A DNA stretch of 64,000 bases from Bufo bufo (taxonomy: Eukaryota > Chordata > Amphibia > Anura > Bufonidae), in contig NC_053391.1 in assembly GCF_905171765.1 (NCBI RefSeq), positions 658,274,359 to 658,338,358 on the forward strand, written 5' to 3'. Under the pieces are notes generated by a model. The model was not told the DNA's origin. It searched no databases and worked only from the letters and a program-made list of their open reading frames with translations. Below, one piece after another: positions 10,541-20,644 of the stretch. The translations under genes and the position numbers were made by a program. Every line of letters starts with the position of its first letter. Position 1 is the first letter of the stretch.

Positions 10541-11700
10541 TTACCTTCGTCGACTTTGATTCACTTAGCACTAATTACTGCCCGTGTCTCATTCCATGGC
10601 CCATCTCCCAGCTTGCACACTTTTCTGCTCACCTTAGCAGGTGAGATGATGTCACTGCACAGCACCTGCTGGTAGGACAGCAAAATGTGCTCTGTTCATC
10701 AGGGGAATGGTGCTAGGTGAATATTACTTTTTAAAATTTATTAACACGACAGAACCTTCACTACCGTAAGGAGGTCACTAAGGGGCCAGGACTACTGTAA
10801 GGGGGCACTAAGGGGGGCATAACTATTGTGTTGCGGTACTAAAGAGGAATTCCACTGTGAAAAGGGCACTAGGAGATCCTGTTTAGGGCACTAAGGGGCA
10901 TGCCAGTCCTGGATGGCATACTGTAAAGTAAACTCTTGACTCCTCCTCCTGCTCAGCACTAGCAAGCATTCAGATTTTTTACTTGACTGAGTGGGTAAAG
11001 AAGGGTTGTATGGCAAGTGTTGGCGGTCTTCACTAGCCGTAGGAGGGAGCAGTTGTGGGTAAGTTGCTTGATAAGTGGGGGTGTTCAAAAATTTGCTATG
11101 GGGATCAAGCCTTTTCTAGTTGTGCCCCTGCTTCTGTCAGTTATATAAAAGATCATTTTAAATAGAATCAATTATTCTTGGAAACATGGGCACTAATGCT
11201 TGTATGGGGCTATTTTTTTGGGTCTGCTATAATTAACTCCAGTATTCATGGCCTATCCTTAGGACACACCCTCATAATTGGAATTAAGGGGCTCTAAGCT
11301 GATTGAAGGGTCTCCTTCATTGTTTACCCCCTGCATAGCACCTTAGATATGTTTGGGACTATGCTTACTTTAGTTCACCGCAGCCATAACCATATGTATG
11401 GTGCTGTGGCTGGGCAAAAAATTAACCAGAAGGGCAATACCCTTTTTAGGCAATTATCGGAAGTGGCCGGAATGAGACTCCCTCCAATAACATGCATTTT
11501 TAAAGTCAGTTCCCTTTTCCATTAGGGTCCTTTTCATTTTTATATAGGGGATATATATACTATATTTTATACACTTCATCATCATCAATAAAGTAAAAAA
11601 AGAAAACAGATTTTTGGAGCGATTTACTTAGTTTTTTAATTGCTGTTTTGCTTCAAACTTGAGCTGACATACTAGCTCATGAATTTACAAAGTGATCACG
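10541..11700. other. Non-coding; short 'cactaagggg' repeats
   Basis: At about 10770-10905 the word 'cactaagggg' or a variant recurs every 25-40 bases. The rest shows no gene or element. Confidence 0.45.
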
Positions 11701-11879
11701 TGATCGTTGGGACTACCTGATGCACACTGTGCATTGGGATTACAAGACACTTCCTGCTTGTCCAGCCTTGCTCTTGGATTGGCCAGGACTATTACTCCCA
11801 TGAGCAGTGCTGACAAATCTGAGGGCAACAGAAAGTATTGTGTCTAGTGGTTGTCCAGAACCACTCAAATAAATTATTT

Positions 11880-12140
11880 ATTTTACACATTTATATGGCG
11901 CTGACATATTCAGCAGCACTGTAAAGACATTACCACCACTTGCTGTTCCCAATGGGGCTAACAATCTAAGTTCCTTATCAGTATGTCTTTGGAGTGCAGG
12001 AGGAAACTAGACCAAGCAGAGGAAACCCACGCAAACACGTGGAGAACATACAAACTCCATGTAGATGTTGTCTTTGGTGTGATTAGAACCTAGAAACCTA
12101 GTGTTGCAAGGCACCAGTGCTAACCACTGAGTCCATCTGC
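11880..12140. repeat. Dispersed vertebrate repeat, possibly SINE-like
   Basis: It contains 'ggaggaaac', 'gaaacccacgcaaacacg', 'gagaacatacaaactcc' and 'gctaaccactgag'. These words recall a repeat found in many fish and amphibian genomes. I recognise the sequence but cannot name its family with certainty. Confidence 0.5.
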
Positions 12141-12232
12141 TTTCCAAGAACAGTGGCCAATCCAATAGCAGCAGGAAGTGTCTTGTTCAGTGCTTGTCTA
12201 ACCCTGCCCTTGGATTGGCCAGGACATTAGTG

Positions 12233-12720
12233 TCTAAGGCTACTTTCACACAAGCGTTTTTGCTGGATCCGGCAGGGTTCAGTAAAAACGCTTCTGTTAC
12301 TGATAATACAACCATCTACATCAGTTATGAACAGATCCGGTTGTATTATCTTTAACATAGCCAAGACGTATCCGTCATGAACTCCATTGAAAGTCAATGC
12401 GGGACGGATCCGTTTTCTATAGTGTCAGATTGTGTAAAAGAAAACGGATCTGTCCCCATTGACTTGCATTGTGGGTCATAACGGATCCATCTAGCTCTGC
12501 ATCCCAGGACGGAAAGCAAACTGCAGCATGCTGCGGTTTGCTCTTCGGTATGAAAACGGAACGGAATGCATTTTGGAGCATTCCGTTCTGTTCAGTTACG
12601 TTTTGTCCCCATTGACAATAAATGTGGACAAAACAGAAGTGGTTTTTTTTCCAGTATTGAGACCCTATGACGGATCTCAATACCTGAAAATAGAAACGCT
12701 AGTGTGAAAGTAGCCTTAGA
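12233..12720. mobile_element. TIR element with perfect 19-bp ends
   Basis: The ends are perfect inverted repeats of 'tctaaggctactttcacac' (12233-12251 and 12702-12720). The interior is full of self-complementary 'acggatccgtttt'-type words. There is no clear target duplication beyond TA or TTA-like bases, so the superfamily is undecided. Confidence 0.7.
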
Positions 12721-13382
12721 CTACTAAATGCACGGTATACATCAGGTAGTCTGAGAAAGGTGCCACAAGAAAAATTGACGGATATGATGATGAGAAGGAG
12801 GCCACCAGGTAAGTTTTCTGTTGATTCCCCAATGTCATTTTAAAGACTTTGGTTGGTCCATTTGGTTGGTCTGTCTTGGTCCATTTTGTTTGTCCATATT
12901 TTTATTTTTATTTTTTATAACAGAACGAATGACCACAGGTGAATTTTCAAGATGATAGAAAAATTATGCAGCAGTAGAATGTTAGGATGCTTTCGCAGTT
13001 CTTGTATGTATGTGTTTGTTATTTTAAGTTCACATATTTTTGAGACTCTACCATCCAATTATCTCTTCCACCGGTTAGATCAAAAACAGCCGTGACAGTG
13101 AACTTCCTGACTAATCTGACAGTTGCAAAGAGAAGCCTCTGTAAATTATAACTTTACTGGCTGAATAAATGCCATGTTTGTATGTGGAGATTACATGGCA
13201 TAGAGCTACGGGTGTTAGTTATGAAGAAACCAACAAAGTTAAAGTTTGTACTGAAGATTACCTTAAATGTACCCCACAAAATGAGTAAAAGAAGAAAAAA
13301 AATTCTATCAGAAACAGACGAGATGATTGAAAGGCAGCAGGTGTTCTTTGAGACAGAGAATATGTGAAATGCTGTTCTGAAT
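12721..13382. other. Non-coding, nothing recognised
   Basis: A 61-codon frame at 13182-13367 has no family motif and no repeat relation; I see no reason to call it a gene. Confidence 0.45.
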
Positions 13383-13891
13383 TTAAAGGGGCTTTCCAGG
13401 AATGAATGTTTTACAAGTTGCTTACCTCATGTACATCTCCTCTATGCTATATATTTTTTTCAATTTAAACTCTTCTGACCCATATTCACCATGTAAACCA
13501 ATACCTCTGATCCATTTCCATCCTGTAGGTAGCACTTCCTGTCTCTGTATCCAACCAAACCCATGATGCACTTCTCCTTTCTCTGTCACAGCTCCAGCAC
13601 TGCCCCTAACAATGCTCAGCTTGTTTATAGCTCCTCCCTCCCATCTATTTACATAGACACTCCCCTATCACTGCCCCTAACAACGCTCAGCTAGTTTATA
13701 GCTCCTCCCACCCAGCTAGTTACATAGACACTCCCCCACCATTGACATAACATCACAGGAAATAAGAAAGAGCTGCATGGACATGCTCATGTGACCACAG
13801 CCCAGAACGGGAAACAGGAGCAATAAAGGGAAAATAAATACTTTACAAAATGACAGCTACATTATTGATGCAAACCAGAAAACCCATTTAA
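13383..13891. mobile_element. T2-like TTAA MITE
   Basis: TTAAAGGGGCTTTCCAGGAA at the left pairs loosely with 'ccagaaaacccatttaa' at the right; TTAA lies at 13383-13386 and 13888-13891. It contains a local duplication of about 68 bp, with 'cactgcccctaacaa' near 13603 and again near 13669. Confidence 0.55.
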
Positions 13892-14149
13892 GCAAGTCTC
13901 TTTTTATGCTCAATGTGGAAAATTTATCTAACGTGTACATCAGAAGAATGGCATGCAGTAGTAGCAAACTTAGGCACAAGTGTTGTTTTGAGCAAAATTT
14001 TTGGACTTTTTGCCATTTTACACCATGACATGGTTACGTATGTTAATTAGCTATGTTTGGTATGTGAATGCTATGGCTATAGTAAGCCCATGATAGGTGA
14101 AATGTGTCACATCAACCTCCTTGTAAATACAAGGCCCAAAGGTTTCCTA

Positions 14150-14640
14150 GTAGAATGTTGCCCAGAGCATCACACTTTTCTTCTTTCCATACTGCATCCT
14201 TGTGGCATCTCTTCTCCAGGTAAGTGACTCACATTCACCTGGCCCTCCATTGATAAAAAAGATAATGTAATTGATCAGACCAGGCCACCTTCTTCCTTTG
14301 CTTCATGGTCCAATGTAATGCTCACATGCCAGTTGTAAACGTTTTCAGTGGTGGGTCAGCATGGGCACTATGGTCTGAGACAAGGCAGATCCATATGAAC
14401 TGGAGAAGATGGGCTATCCTTTGCTCCACATGACTATAATTGAATTTTAGGCACTCATGAGTCTGTCCTGAGTTTTATCATTCGTCCTTCCTTGGACCAC
14501 TTTTGGTACGTACTCGCTTCTGCATATTGTGCACATCCCACATTTTGGAGATGTCCTGACCCAGTCGTCTGTCATCACATCAACTTCAAGAACTGACTGC
14601 TCATTTACCCTCGACAGGTGCCATTATCACAATATCAACT
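14150..14640 (-). pseudogene. Very decayed Tc1-like transposase remnant
   Basis: On the minus strand the region near 14545-14570 reads RRLGQDISKM, which resembles the first helix-turn-helix of Tc1-type transposases. The remaining stretch ('gaccaggccaccttcttcc' and neighbours) recalls a repeat common in fish and frogs. No catalytic motif survives. Tentative. Confidence 0.35.
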
Positions 14641-14674
14641 GTGTTATTCACGGAACTTGTTTTAATGTTATGGC

Positions 14675-15182
14675 TAGTGTTGAGCGAATCGAAGTTCATG
14701 AAGTGGATTTCGACCCGAATTTCAGGGAAAATTTGATCTGCCAAGAAGCCGAATTTCCTCATGCTTCGTGGTATCGAATCAATTTTCCCTAAAATGGCAG
14801 TTAAAAAAAAATCTTACTCACTTCATATTTGCACGCAAAGAGTCCACCGCCATCTTGATTGAAATCTCGTGCACAATGATGTATGATGTCCCCACGCAAG
14901 ATTTTGCACTGTATTTTCAATTAAAATGGTGGCGTCGGACTCTTCGCGATCAAATGGATAAGGTGAGTATTTTAAATATTTTTTTTTAACAGATTAAACC
15001 CTGACAGCCATCAATGGTCATCTCAGATGCCGCAATCGATAAACGCAGCATCTGAGGGGATCAATAAGAGGGAGGCACAATCGCCATTCCCCACCATTGC
15101 GCCTGCTGCTTACGAACTAAATTGCTTTGTGAAATTCAGCAAAGTAGCCAAATTGAATTTTGGAGAACTTCGCTTATCTCTA
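14675..15182. mobile_element. hAT MITE with perfect 8-bp TSD
   Basis: The left end TAGTGTTGAGCGAA and the inverted right end TAGAGATAAGCGAA match at 11 of 14 positions. Perfect duplications 'gttatggc' flank it at 14667-14674 and 15183-15190. It is 508 bp with no coding capacity. A solitary 'tagtgttgagcgagc' at about 23811 looks like another fragment of the family. Confidence 0.85.
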
Positions 15183-15199
15183 GTTATGGCTGATCGTTG

Positions 15200-15245
15200 T
15201 ATATACATATATACTGTATATATATATATATATACATATATACCC
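15200..15245. repeat. (TA)n microsatellite
   Basis: Alternating TA with a few interruptions, abutting the TIR element that follows. Confidence 0.9.
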
Positions 15246-15376
15246 CACATTTTTCGCCCTATAAGACGCACATGCCCATAAGACGCACCTAGGTTTTTGA
15301 AGAGGAAAATAAGAAAAAAAATATTTTGAACCAAAAGGTGTGCTTTTGGTGGGTTTTGAACTAATGGTGGTCTGTG

Positions 15377-16030
15377 GATGACACTATTATGTGGGGATCT
15401 GGAGATCTTTGGATGACGCACTGTTATGGGTATCTGTGTATCCCGCAATGCACGGGCACCTTCCGTGGGGCAGGCACATGGGGATCGCAGACCCATTCAC
15501 TTGTGTTCTATCTTTTTGCGGTGCGGAGGCACGGAACAGAACCCCAGAAAGCACTTTGCAGTGCTTCCGTAAGTGTTCCGTTCCGTGCTTCTGTTCCGCA
15601 CCGTTCCGCATGTCCGGATTTGTGGACCCATTGAAATGAATGGGTCTGCATCCGTGATGCGGAATGACAACGGAACGGTGCGCGTGTATTGCAGATCTGC
15701 AAATGCGGTCTGCAATACGGGAACGGGACACCAACGGTCGTGTGAACGAGCCCTTATGGGGGGGGATCTGTGGATGACACTGTTATGGGGGATCTGTGGA
15801 TGTCACTGTTATGGGGGGGATCTGTGGATGGCACTGTTATGGGGGGCATCTGTGGATGGCACTGTTATGGGAGGGATCTGTTGGTGGCACTCTTGGGGGG
15901 ATCTGTGGAAGGTACTGTTATGTGGCATCTGTTGATGGCACTGTTATAGGGGCATCTGTGGATGGCACTGTTATGGGGGGAATTTGTGGATGGCACTGTT
16001 ATGGGGGGAATCTGTGGATGACACATAAAG
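15377..16030. repeat. 27-bp minisatellite 'ctgtggatg..actgttatgg'
   Basis: Units of about 27 bases with core 'ctgtggatggcactgttatg' run from about 15765 to 16025, with outlying units from 15377. A MITE-like block (about 15520-15760, ending 'cgtgtgaacgagccctta') separates the two parts. The same core occurs on the other strand at 54590-55360. Confidence 0.85.
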
Positions 16031-16032
16031 TA

Positions 16033-16477
16033 TGTGGCAAACCTAGCCACTTACAGAATGTCTTTGTATATATCTTGCTCTTACTGTAATGTTAAATGCA
16101 TTGCTTTTCTGTGCCTCTTCCCCTCCCCCATTTTCCTGTCCCATTGTTTCCCCAGTAGGGTGTTGTCTCAGGGACACTGGGAGACCAGATTAAACTAGCT
16201 GCTCTGTCCCTCCTCAATCTGCCATCAGCCCTTGCTATTGTCTGACGCCACCCTTCCTTGTACTATAGTCATCTATGTACCCTATTGTATGTAAATTAGG
16301 CTGTTGGGGGGGGGGGTTAAATTAGGTGTGCTACGCCTAAATAAAGTTAGCTGACTCCCAAGCTATGTGTCGTCTAGTTCTTGGGAAAAAGGGATTATTG
16401 TAACGCTACCTTGATTATTGTATGCTGTTCCTGTCTACCAGTGGAGTTATTGTGGATTATACGGCCTCTCCGCTACA
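16033..16477 (+). repeat. 5' LTR-like block
   Basis: It starts TGTGGCAAACC, contains 'aaataaagtt' (a polyadenylation-type signal) near 16340, and ends CTACA two bases before a TGG-initiated site, 'tggtggcagcagtgggat' (16480-16497), suited to a tRNA primer. Confidence 0.6.
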
Positions 16478-16594
16478 ATTGGTGGCAGCAGTGGGATGGC
16501 GTCCTAGTGTGAGGAGAAGCAGCTCGGAGACACCATTCATGAAGTATATTGAGAGCAACGCTAGTATCCGTACAGCGCCCCTGGCTACAGCAGG

Positions 16595-17671
16595 ATGGAA
16601 TCGGCTAGTCTTCGGACAGCATTCCACTATGAGGAGGAGGATTACCCGGACTGGAGGGATGCAGTCCAGAAAGGCATCTGGCACGAGGCCCTGGAAGATG
16701 TACAGCGTCGGCGGGGCAAGAGTTTCCCCAGTGAGGAGCAGCAGTTGCGGATGCGAGTGGCCCTGCGAATGCCCCTGGAAGAGTGGGTGACAGAACTCGA
16801 GAGCCTGGTATGGAAGGAGCTTTGGCTAGACGACGCCTACCAGGCACTCTGGTGGTATGTGATTCGGCACTCCCCCTGGATGGCTGAGCATGACAGACCC
16901 GAGGGTGAGGATTATGATGGCCCTGGCCTGTTGTTTGAGTCCTTCGCAGAACCGGAGTTCGGAGATGCTGGAGAGTCCCGGTGCTGGGATATCTATGACT
17001 ACAAGGAGGCTATGCATGATTGGGCTACAGCGAGAGAGGTGAGACAAGACCTGGCATCTCTAGTGACAATGGAGTGTGAGCTGGAGCAGGATTACCAATA
17101 CTTCCTCAGCTCAATTCGGCCCCAATATACACTGCCGGAGAGCTGGGTGGCAGTCCCAGACCTACAAGCCTACAGCTGGGAAGACCCAACTGAAGTATCC
17201 CCTGCTTCAGTACCAGCTGCGGAGGTAGGGGACATCATAGACTGGTCCTGGGGGGAACCCCATATGGCAGGTGGAGATGGGACCGAGGTCTCTCCACCGG
17301 CCCTACAGGGATGCTGGGCAGTCGGCCCAGATCCCCAACGGCAGCTGAATTTTCAGGGAGTAGGGACAGTCGATCCAGCTCCCCAGCGGCAGTATGTTTT
17401 GCAGGGAGAGAAGAGCATTGTCTCCATTCTCCAGCGGCAGTGTACCTTGAAGAGAGAGGAGACAACCGGTCTCTCTCCCCAACCACAGGGGGACAGTACC
17501 CCTAACTCTGATGGTGCAGATGGGATCGCAGTCTCTGCACCAGGCCTACCGGGATTCTGGCTGGCCGGGTACAGATCCCCCACCACCCCCGCAGGAATGC
17601 CAGGAGGAGGTAAGCGATCCCTCCTCTCCACAGCTGATCCGCAACAAGGTCCTGGGGGTAGGATTCCCTGA
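16595..17671 (+). CDS. Gag-like protein of the LTR element
   Basis: A 358-codon frame. The first 175 residues are acidic and tryptophan-rich (LWWYVIRHSPW near residue 85) and probably helical; the remainder is rich in Pro, Gln, Ser and Gly with degenerate PxPQRQ repeats. It sits where gag belongs, 100 bases after the primer-site-like sequence. I recognise no zinc knuckle, protease or other named domain, so 'gag' rests on position and composition. The ATG at 16595 is the first in frame after the primer site. The frame ends just before the 90-bp repeats; those repeats read well in a neighbouring frame, so a frameshift or a natural gag extension is possible. Confidence 0.5.
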   Translation: MESASLRTAFHYEEEDYPDWRDAVQKGIWHEALEDVQRRRGKSFPSEEQQLRMRVALRMPLEEWVTELESLVWKELWLDDAYQALWWYVIRHSPWMAEHDRPEGEDYDGPGLLFESFAEPEFGDAGESRCWDIYDYKEAMHDWATAREVRQDLASLVTMECELEQDYQYFLSSIRPQYTLPESWVAVPDLQAYSWEDPTEVSPASVPAAEVGDIIDWSWGEPHMAGGDGTEVSPPALQGCWAVGPDPQRQLNFQGVGTVDPAPQRQYVLQGEKSIVSILQRQCTLKREETTGLSPQPQGDSTPNSDGADGIAVSAPGLPGFWLAGYRSPTTPAGMPGGGKRSLLSTADPQQGPGGRIP

Positions 17672-17679
17672 CCCCATCC

Positions 17680-18222
17680 CAGCGGAAGAGCTGGCATCTG
17701 GGCAGAGAGCAGTTGGCCTCTGCCCTCCTCTATCCTCTTGTCCAGAGGCTGACTCCCCACAGGCTACCTAAGCGGAAGAGCTGGCATCTGGGCAGAGCGC
17801 AGTTGGCCTCTGCCCTCCCCTATCCTCTTGTCCAGAGGCTGACTCCCCACAGGCTACCCCAGCGGAAGAGCTGGCATCTGGGCAGAGCGCAGTTGGCCTC
17901 TGCCCTCCCCTATCTTCTTATTCATAGGCTGACTCCCCACAGGCTACCCCAGCGGAAGAGCTGGCATCTGGGCAGAGCGCAGTTCGCCTCTGCCCTCCCC
18001 TATCCCCTTGTCCAGAGCCTGACTCCCCACAGGCTACCCCAGCGGAAGAGCTGGCATCTGGTCAGAGTGCAGTTGGCCTCTGCCCTCCCCTATCCTCTTG
18101 TCCAGAGGCTGACTCCCCACAGGCTACCCCAGCGGAAGAGCTGGCATCTGGGAAGAGCGCAGTTGGCCTCTGCCCTCCCCTATCCTCTTGTCCCGAGGCT
18201 GACTCCCCACAGACTAGCCTAG
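17680..18222 (+). repeat. Six 90-bp tandem repeats (30-residue unit)
   Basis: 'agcggaagagctggcatctg' recurs at exact 90-base steps (about 17680, 17770, 17860, 17950, 18040, 18130). One frame encodes a 30-residue unit with AEELASGQSAVGLCPPLSS. In that frame the second copy begins with a stop, because 'cccc' became 'ccta' near 17769. Another frame is open for 169 codons, but it is equally repetitive and is probably not the coding frame. Confidence 0.9.
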
Positions 18223-18472
18223 CTGATGCACTGGCACCAGGGCAGAGTACCACTGATCCCTGCCCACAAAGCAACCTCCACCCAAGCCAGGGAGCAACAC
18301 AGAGACCAGGAGTACCAGTTACCAACACAACCTTGGTGGACTCACTGGACAGAGACAGGCTACCAAATTCAACAGGTCCAGTATTTAGTTGTGGGTGGGC
18401 TACCAGACTAACTCAGGTACCGACCGGCGTGAGGTAACGTATCTGGTTAGTCTTCCCTGGGAGGGGGAGATG

Positions 18473-19324
18473 TGTGGCGAAAAAATAACCTTGCCACTGG
18501 GTTTTGGAGGGGCCTGTTTGCCAGCCTCTTGCCTCAGGATTATGGCCCATATACAAACTTTGAAGGAGAAGACAGGCCGGCCACACAGCCTAAATCTGTG
18601 GAACTGTTTTGGGCAGGAAAGCCATGCTTGCGGTCGGCAAATGTGATTTCCATAGAATTCGGGAACCCCTGCTCGGATCTGAGTGATTTTTGGATATGTT
18701 GTTCACCCAGATCAGAGCTATACATGGATGTATAAATTATGGGGATATGTGGGGTTTTGAGGTGTTTTCTGTGTTTTGGGGAAGAATTTGTGTTTTCTGC
18801 CTGTGAGTGATTAAGTTAGCCCATTATGTTTGGTAATTGTATCACAGGCAGAACTCATTGTCAAAGACAGTGCCTATTCTGTTATTGAGTGCATCACAGG
18901 CAATGCCATTGTGTTTGTTAATTGCGTCACAGACAATGCCATTGTGTTTGTTGAATGTATAGTTTTTGTGTAAAGGATTGGCTGCTATGTTATGTCCTCA
19001 GTTCCCAACCAGGTCCACGGGGGTGGTACCCTTGTTGGAAAATGTGTATATAAGTCAATGCTTGTGTGTTCAATAAAGAGTTCCTGTTTTACCCTTCATC
19101 ATGTTGAGGCTGGTGTTTGGGTAACTGATCGACACTGGGGATTGCCATACGCTGAAGATTTGCTATACTCCCCTGGCTATAACTACTAGCTCTTGTAAGA
19201 GCTGTTCCTGTTCCTGGTTCATGTGGTGGTTACGGTGTCGAGTGGAGTGCTTGGAGTCCTCAGGAAGCACTAGGAGCATCCATCAACGGAGGTACCCAGT
19301 CGGGGTGCCAGAAGATCCGTTACA
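18473..19324 (+). repeat. 3' LTR-like block
   Basis: It follows a purine tract, starts TGTGGCGAAAA, has 'tatataagtcaa' near 19046 and 'caataaagag' near 19071 (promoter-like and poly(A)-like), and ends GTTACA. It contains internal near-repeats of 'gcatcacaggcaatgccatt' (about 18890-18950). It does not align by eye to the 5' block. Confidence 0.5.
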
Positions 19325-19459
19325 CCGTATATAGCAACTTATGATACATATGTGTCATCCACAGAAATCCCCCATAACAGTTTCCCTGTGTACGGTAAAC
19401 AGTGACCCCAATACAGGGGGTGGATGCTGGCAACTGATGTTGAAATCTCGGCGGGTCCC

Positions 19460-19837
19460 GTTGCAGTCACTGTACTCTATTACACCAGCCCCGCACACAA
19501 CAGTATTCATATAGAAACTGCAGATATTTGATATGTAAACTGCAAGGTAGCGCAATCCACATAGTACTCACTATGAAACTCCCATACTAGCACGCACTGC
19601 AGGCTGGCTGGTCACTCACTTCCTCACGCGCCTGCTTTGCCTGCTTCATTAATAAAGTGGGAGGAGCATGCGCATGAGGAAGTGAGTGACTGGCCAGCCT
19701 GCCTGTTAGTACGGGTGTTTCATAGTGAGTACTATGTGGATTGCGCTACCTTGCAGTTTACATATGGATTGCCTACAGTTTACATATGAATACTGGTGTG
19801 TGCGGGGCCCAGTGTAATAGAGTACAGTGACTGCAAC
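19460..19837. repeat. Long palindrome (about 380 bp)
   Basis: 'gttgcagtcactgtactcta' at 19460 is matched by the inverted 'agtacagtgactgcaac' ending 19837. 'gcaaggtagcgcaatccaca' is matched by 'tgtggattgcgctaccttgc', and 'cactcacttcctca' by 'tgaggaagtgagtg'. Imperfect arms of about 170 bp flank a short centre near 19645. Confidence 0.8.
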
Positions 19838-19992
19838 AGGCAGCCCTTCCTCCCTCCCCGCTGATACATCGCATCCGGCGATGTATCAAGCGGAGTAAAA
19901 ATGTCAGCATTCGCCCCATAAGACGCAGGGGCATTTCCCCCCCCACACACTTTTGAGGGAAAAAAGGGCATCTTATGGGGCAAAAAATATGG

Positions 19993-20018
<26 letters not shown>

Positions 20019-20024
<6 letters not shown>

Positions 20025-20142
20025 TGCAGCTGAGCTAAACTTGATGGTTAACATGTTAAGTAAAGTAAGGCAAGAAAATGTTAACTGACTTTTCAGTGGA
20101 TTTCAATGGGTTTTGTCACAAGATAACCGGCTACATCTGTAT
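20019..20142. mobile_element. 124-bp MITE, copy 1
   Basis: The ends 'tacagatgcagc' and 'gctacatctgta' are inverted. A nearly identical copy is at 22245-22367. Confidence 0.7.
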
Positions 20143-20343
20143 ATACAGTACACGACTTACTGCACCCCACCGCGAGTTGCCAGCCTCCAGCCCCTCCTCC
20201 CTCCGCGCTGATACATCGCAGCCGGAGATGTATCAAGCGGAGTAAAAATGTCAGCATTCGCCCCATAAGATGCAGGGGCATTTTCCCCCCACTTTTTTTT
20301 GGGGGGGGGGGGGGGGGTGCGTCTTCTAGGGGGGGGGGGAACA

Positions 20344-20386
<43 letters not shown>

Positions 20387-20394
20387 TTTTTTTT

Positions 20395-20523
20395 CAAAAG
20401 AACAAGGCAGCACTTCCAGATTGACGTGAAAGGGTGAAGACCCCAAACTTTAATTCCCCAGCAACGTTTCGGCCTTCTCAATGAGGCCTTTGTCAAGCTT
20501 GTCATGCTGCCTCGTTCTTTGGA
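20395..20523. mobile_element. Short TIR element, 'aacgtttcggcc' family
   Basis: 'aaagaacaaggcagca' and the inverted 'tgctgcctcgttcttt' bound it. The interior contains 'aacgtttcggccttctcaat', a word common in fish and frog repeats. Confidence 0.6.
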
Positions 20524-20605
20524 AAATATATACGTTGGAGGATTAGTCGGTCTCCTGGAGGAGTTGCACCCAGTTCACATCATCTGACTGTGCTGCTGCG
20601 GTATT

Positions 20606-20641
<36 letters not shown>

Positions 20642-20644
<3 letters not shown>

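Larger units (their letters stand above)
11700..12760. mobile_element. Large MITE-like inverted structure with inserts
   Basis: 'gactacctgatgcaca' near 11711 has an inverted counterpart, 'tacatcaggtagtc', near 12738. 'aagacacttcctgct' near 11745 has the inverted 'agcaggaagtgtctt' near 12170. Between them lie a dispersed repeat (11880-12140) and a TIR element (12233-12720). I infer an older palindromic element split by later insertions. Confidence 0.4.
16033..19324 (+). mobile_element. Gag-only LTR-type retroelement, LTRs not matching
   Basis: Parts in order: a 5' LTR-like block (16033-16477, TGTGGCAAACC to ..GCTACA), a primer-site-like TGG at 16480, a gag-like frame (16595-17671), six 90-bp repeats, a purine tract 'gggagggggagatg' at 18459-18472, and a 3' LTR-like block (18473-19324, TGTGGCGAAAA to ..GTTACA). 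I see no pol. The two LTR-like blocks share little beyond their first and last bases, so this may be a recombinant of two families. No target duplication was found. Confidence 0.6.
15246..19993. mobile_element. TIR element ('ataagacgcac' type), expanded by inserts
   Basis: The left end reads 'cccacatttttcgccctata' and then 'agacgcac'. The inverted right end reads 'ccatattttttgccccata' and then 'agatgccc'. Both ends abut (TA)n tracts. The 4.7 kb between them includes a 27-bp minisatellite, an LTR-type element and a long palindrome. A second partial right end of the same family is at about 20172-20340. A single ancestral element is inferred, not proven. Confidence 0.5.
19990..20641. repeat. (TA)n tracts hosting several small elements
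   Basis: TA tracts lie at about 19991-20020, 20343-20381 and 20609-20641. Between them are a 124-bp MITE (20019-20142), a second 'ataagatgcagggg' end with a long poly-G run (20172-20340), and a short TIR element (20395-20523). Confidence 0.8.

Noticed and set aside
12417..12680. 87-codon minus-strand frame inside the 19-bp TIR element
   Set aside because: It lies wholly within a self-complementary MITE and has no family motif.
17713..18222. 169-codon frame in the 90-bp repeats
   Set aside because: A neighbouring frame gives the more gag-like Pro/Ser-rich unit, and this one has no start context; kept only as a repeat.
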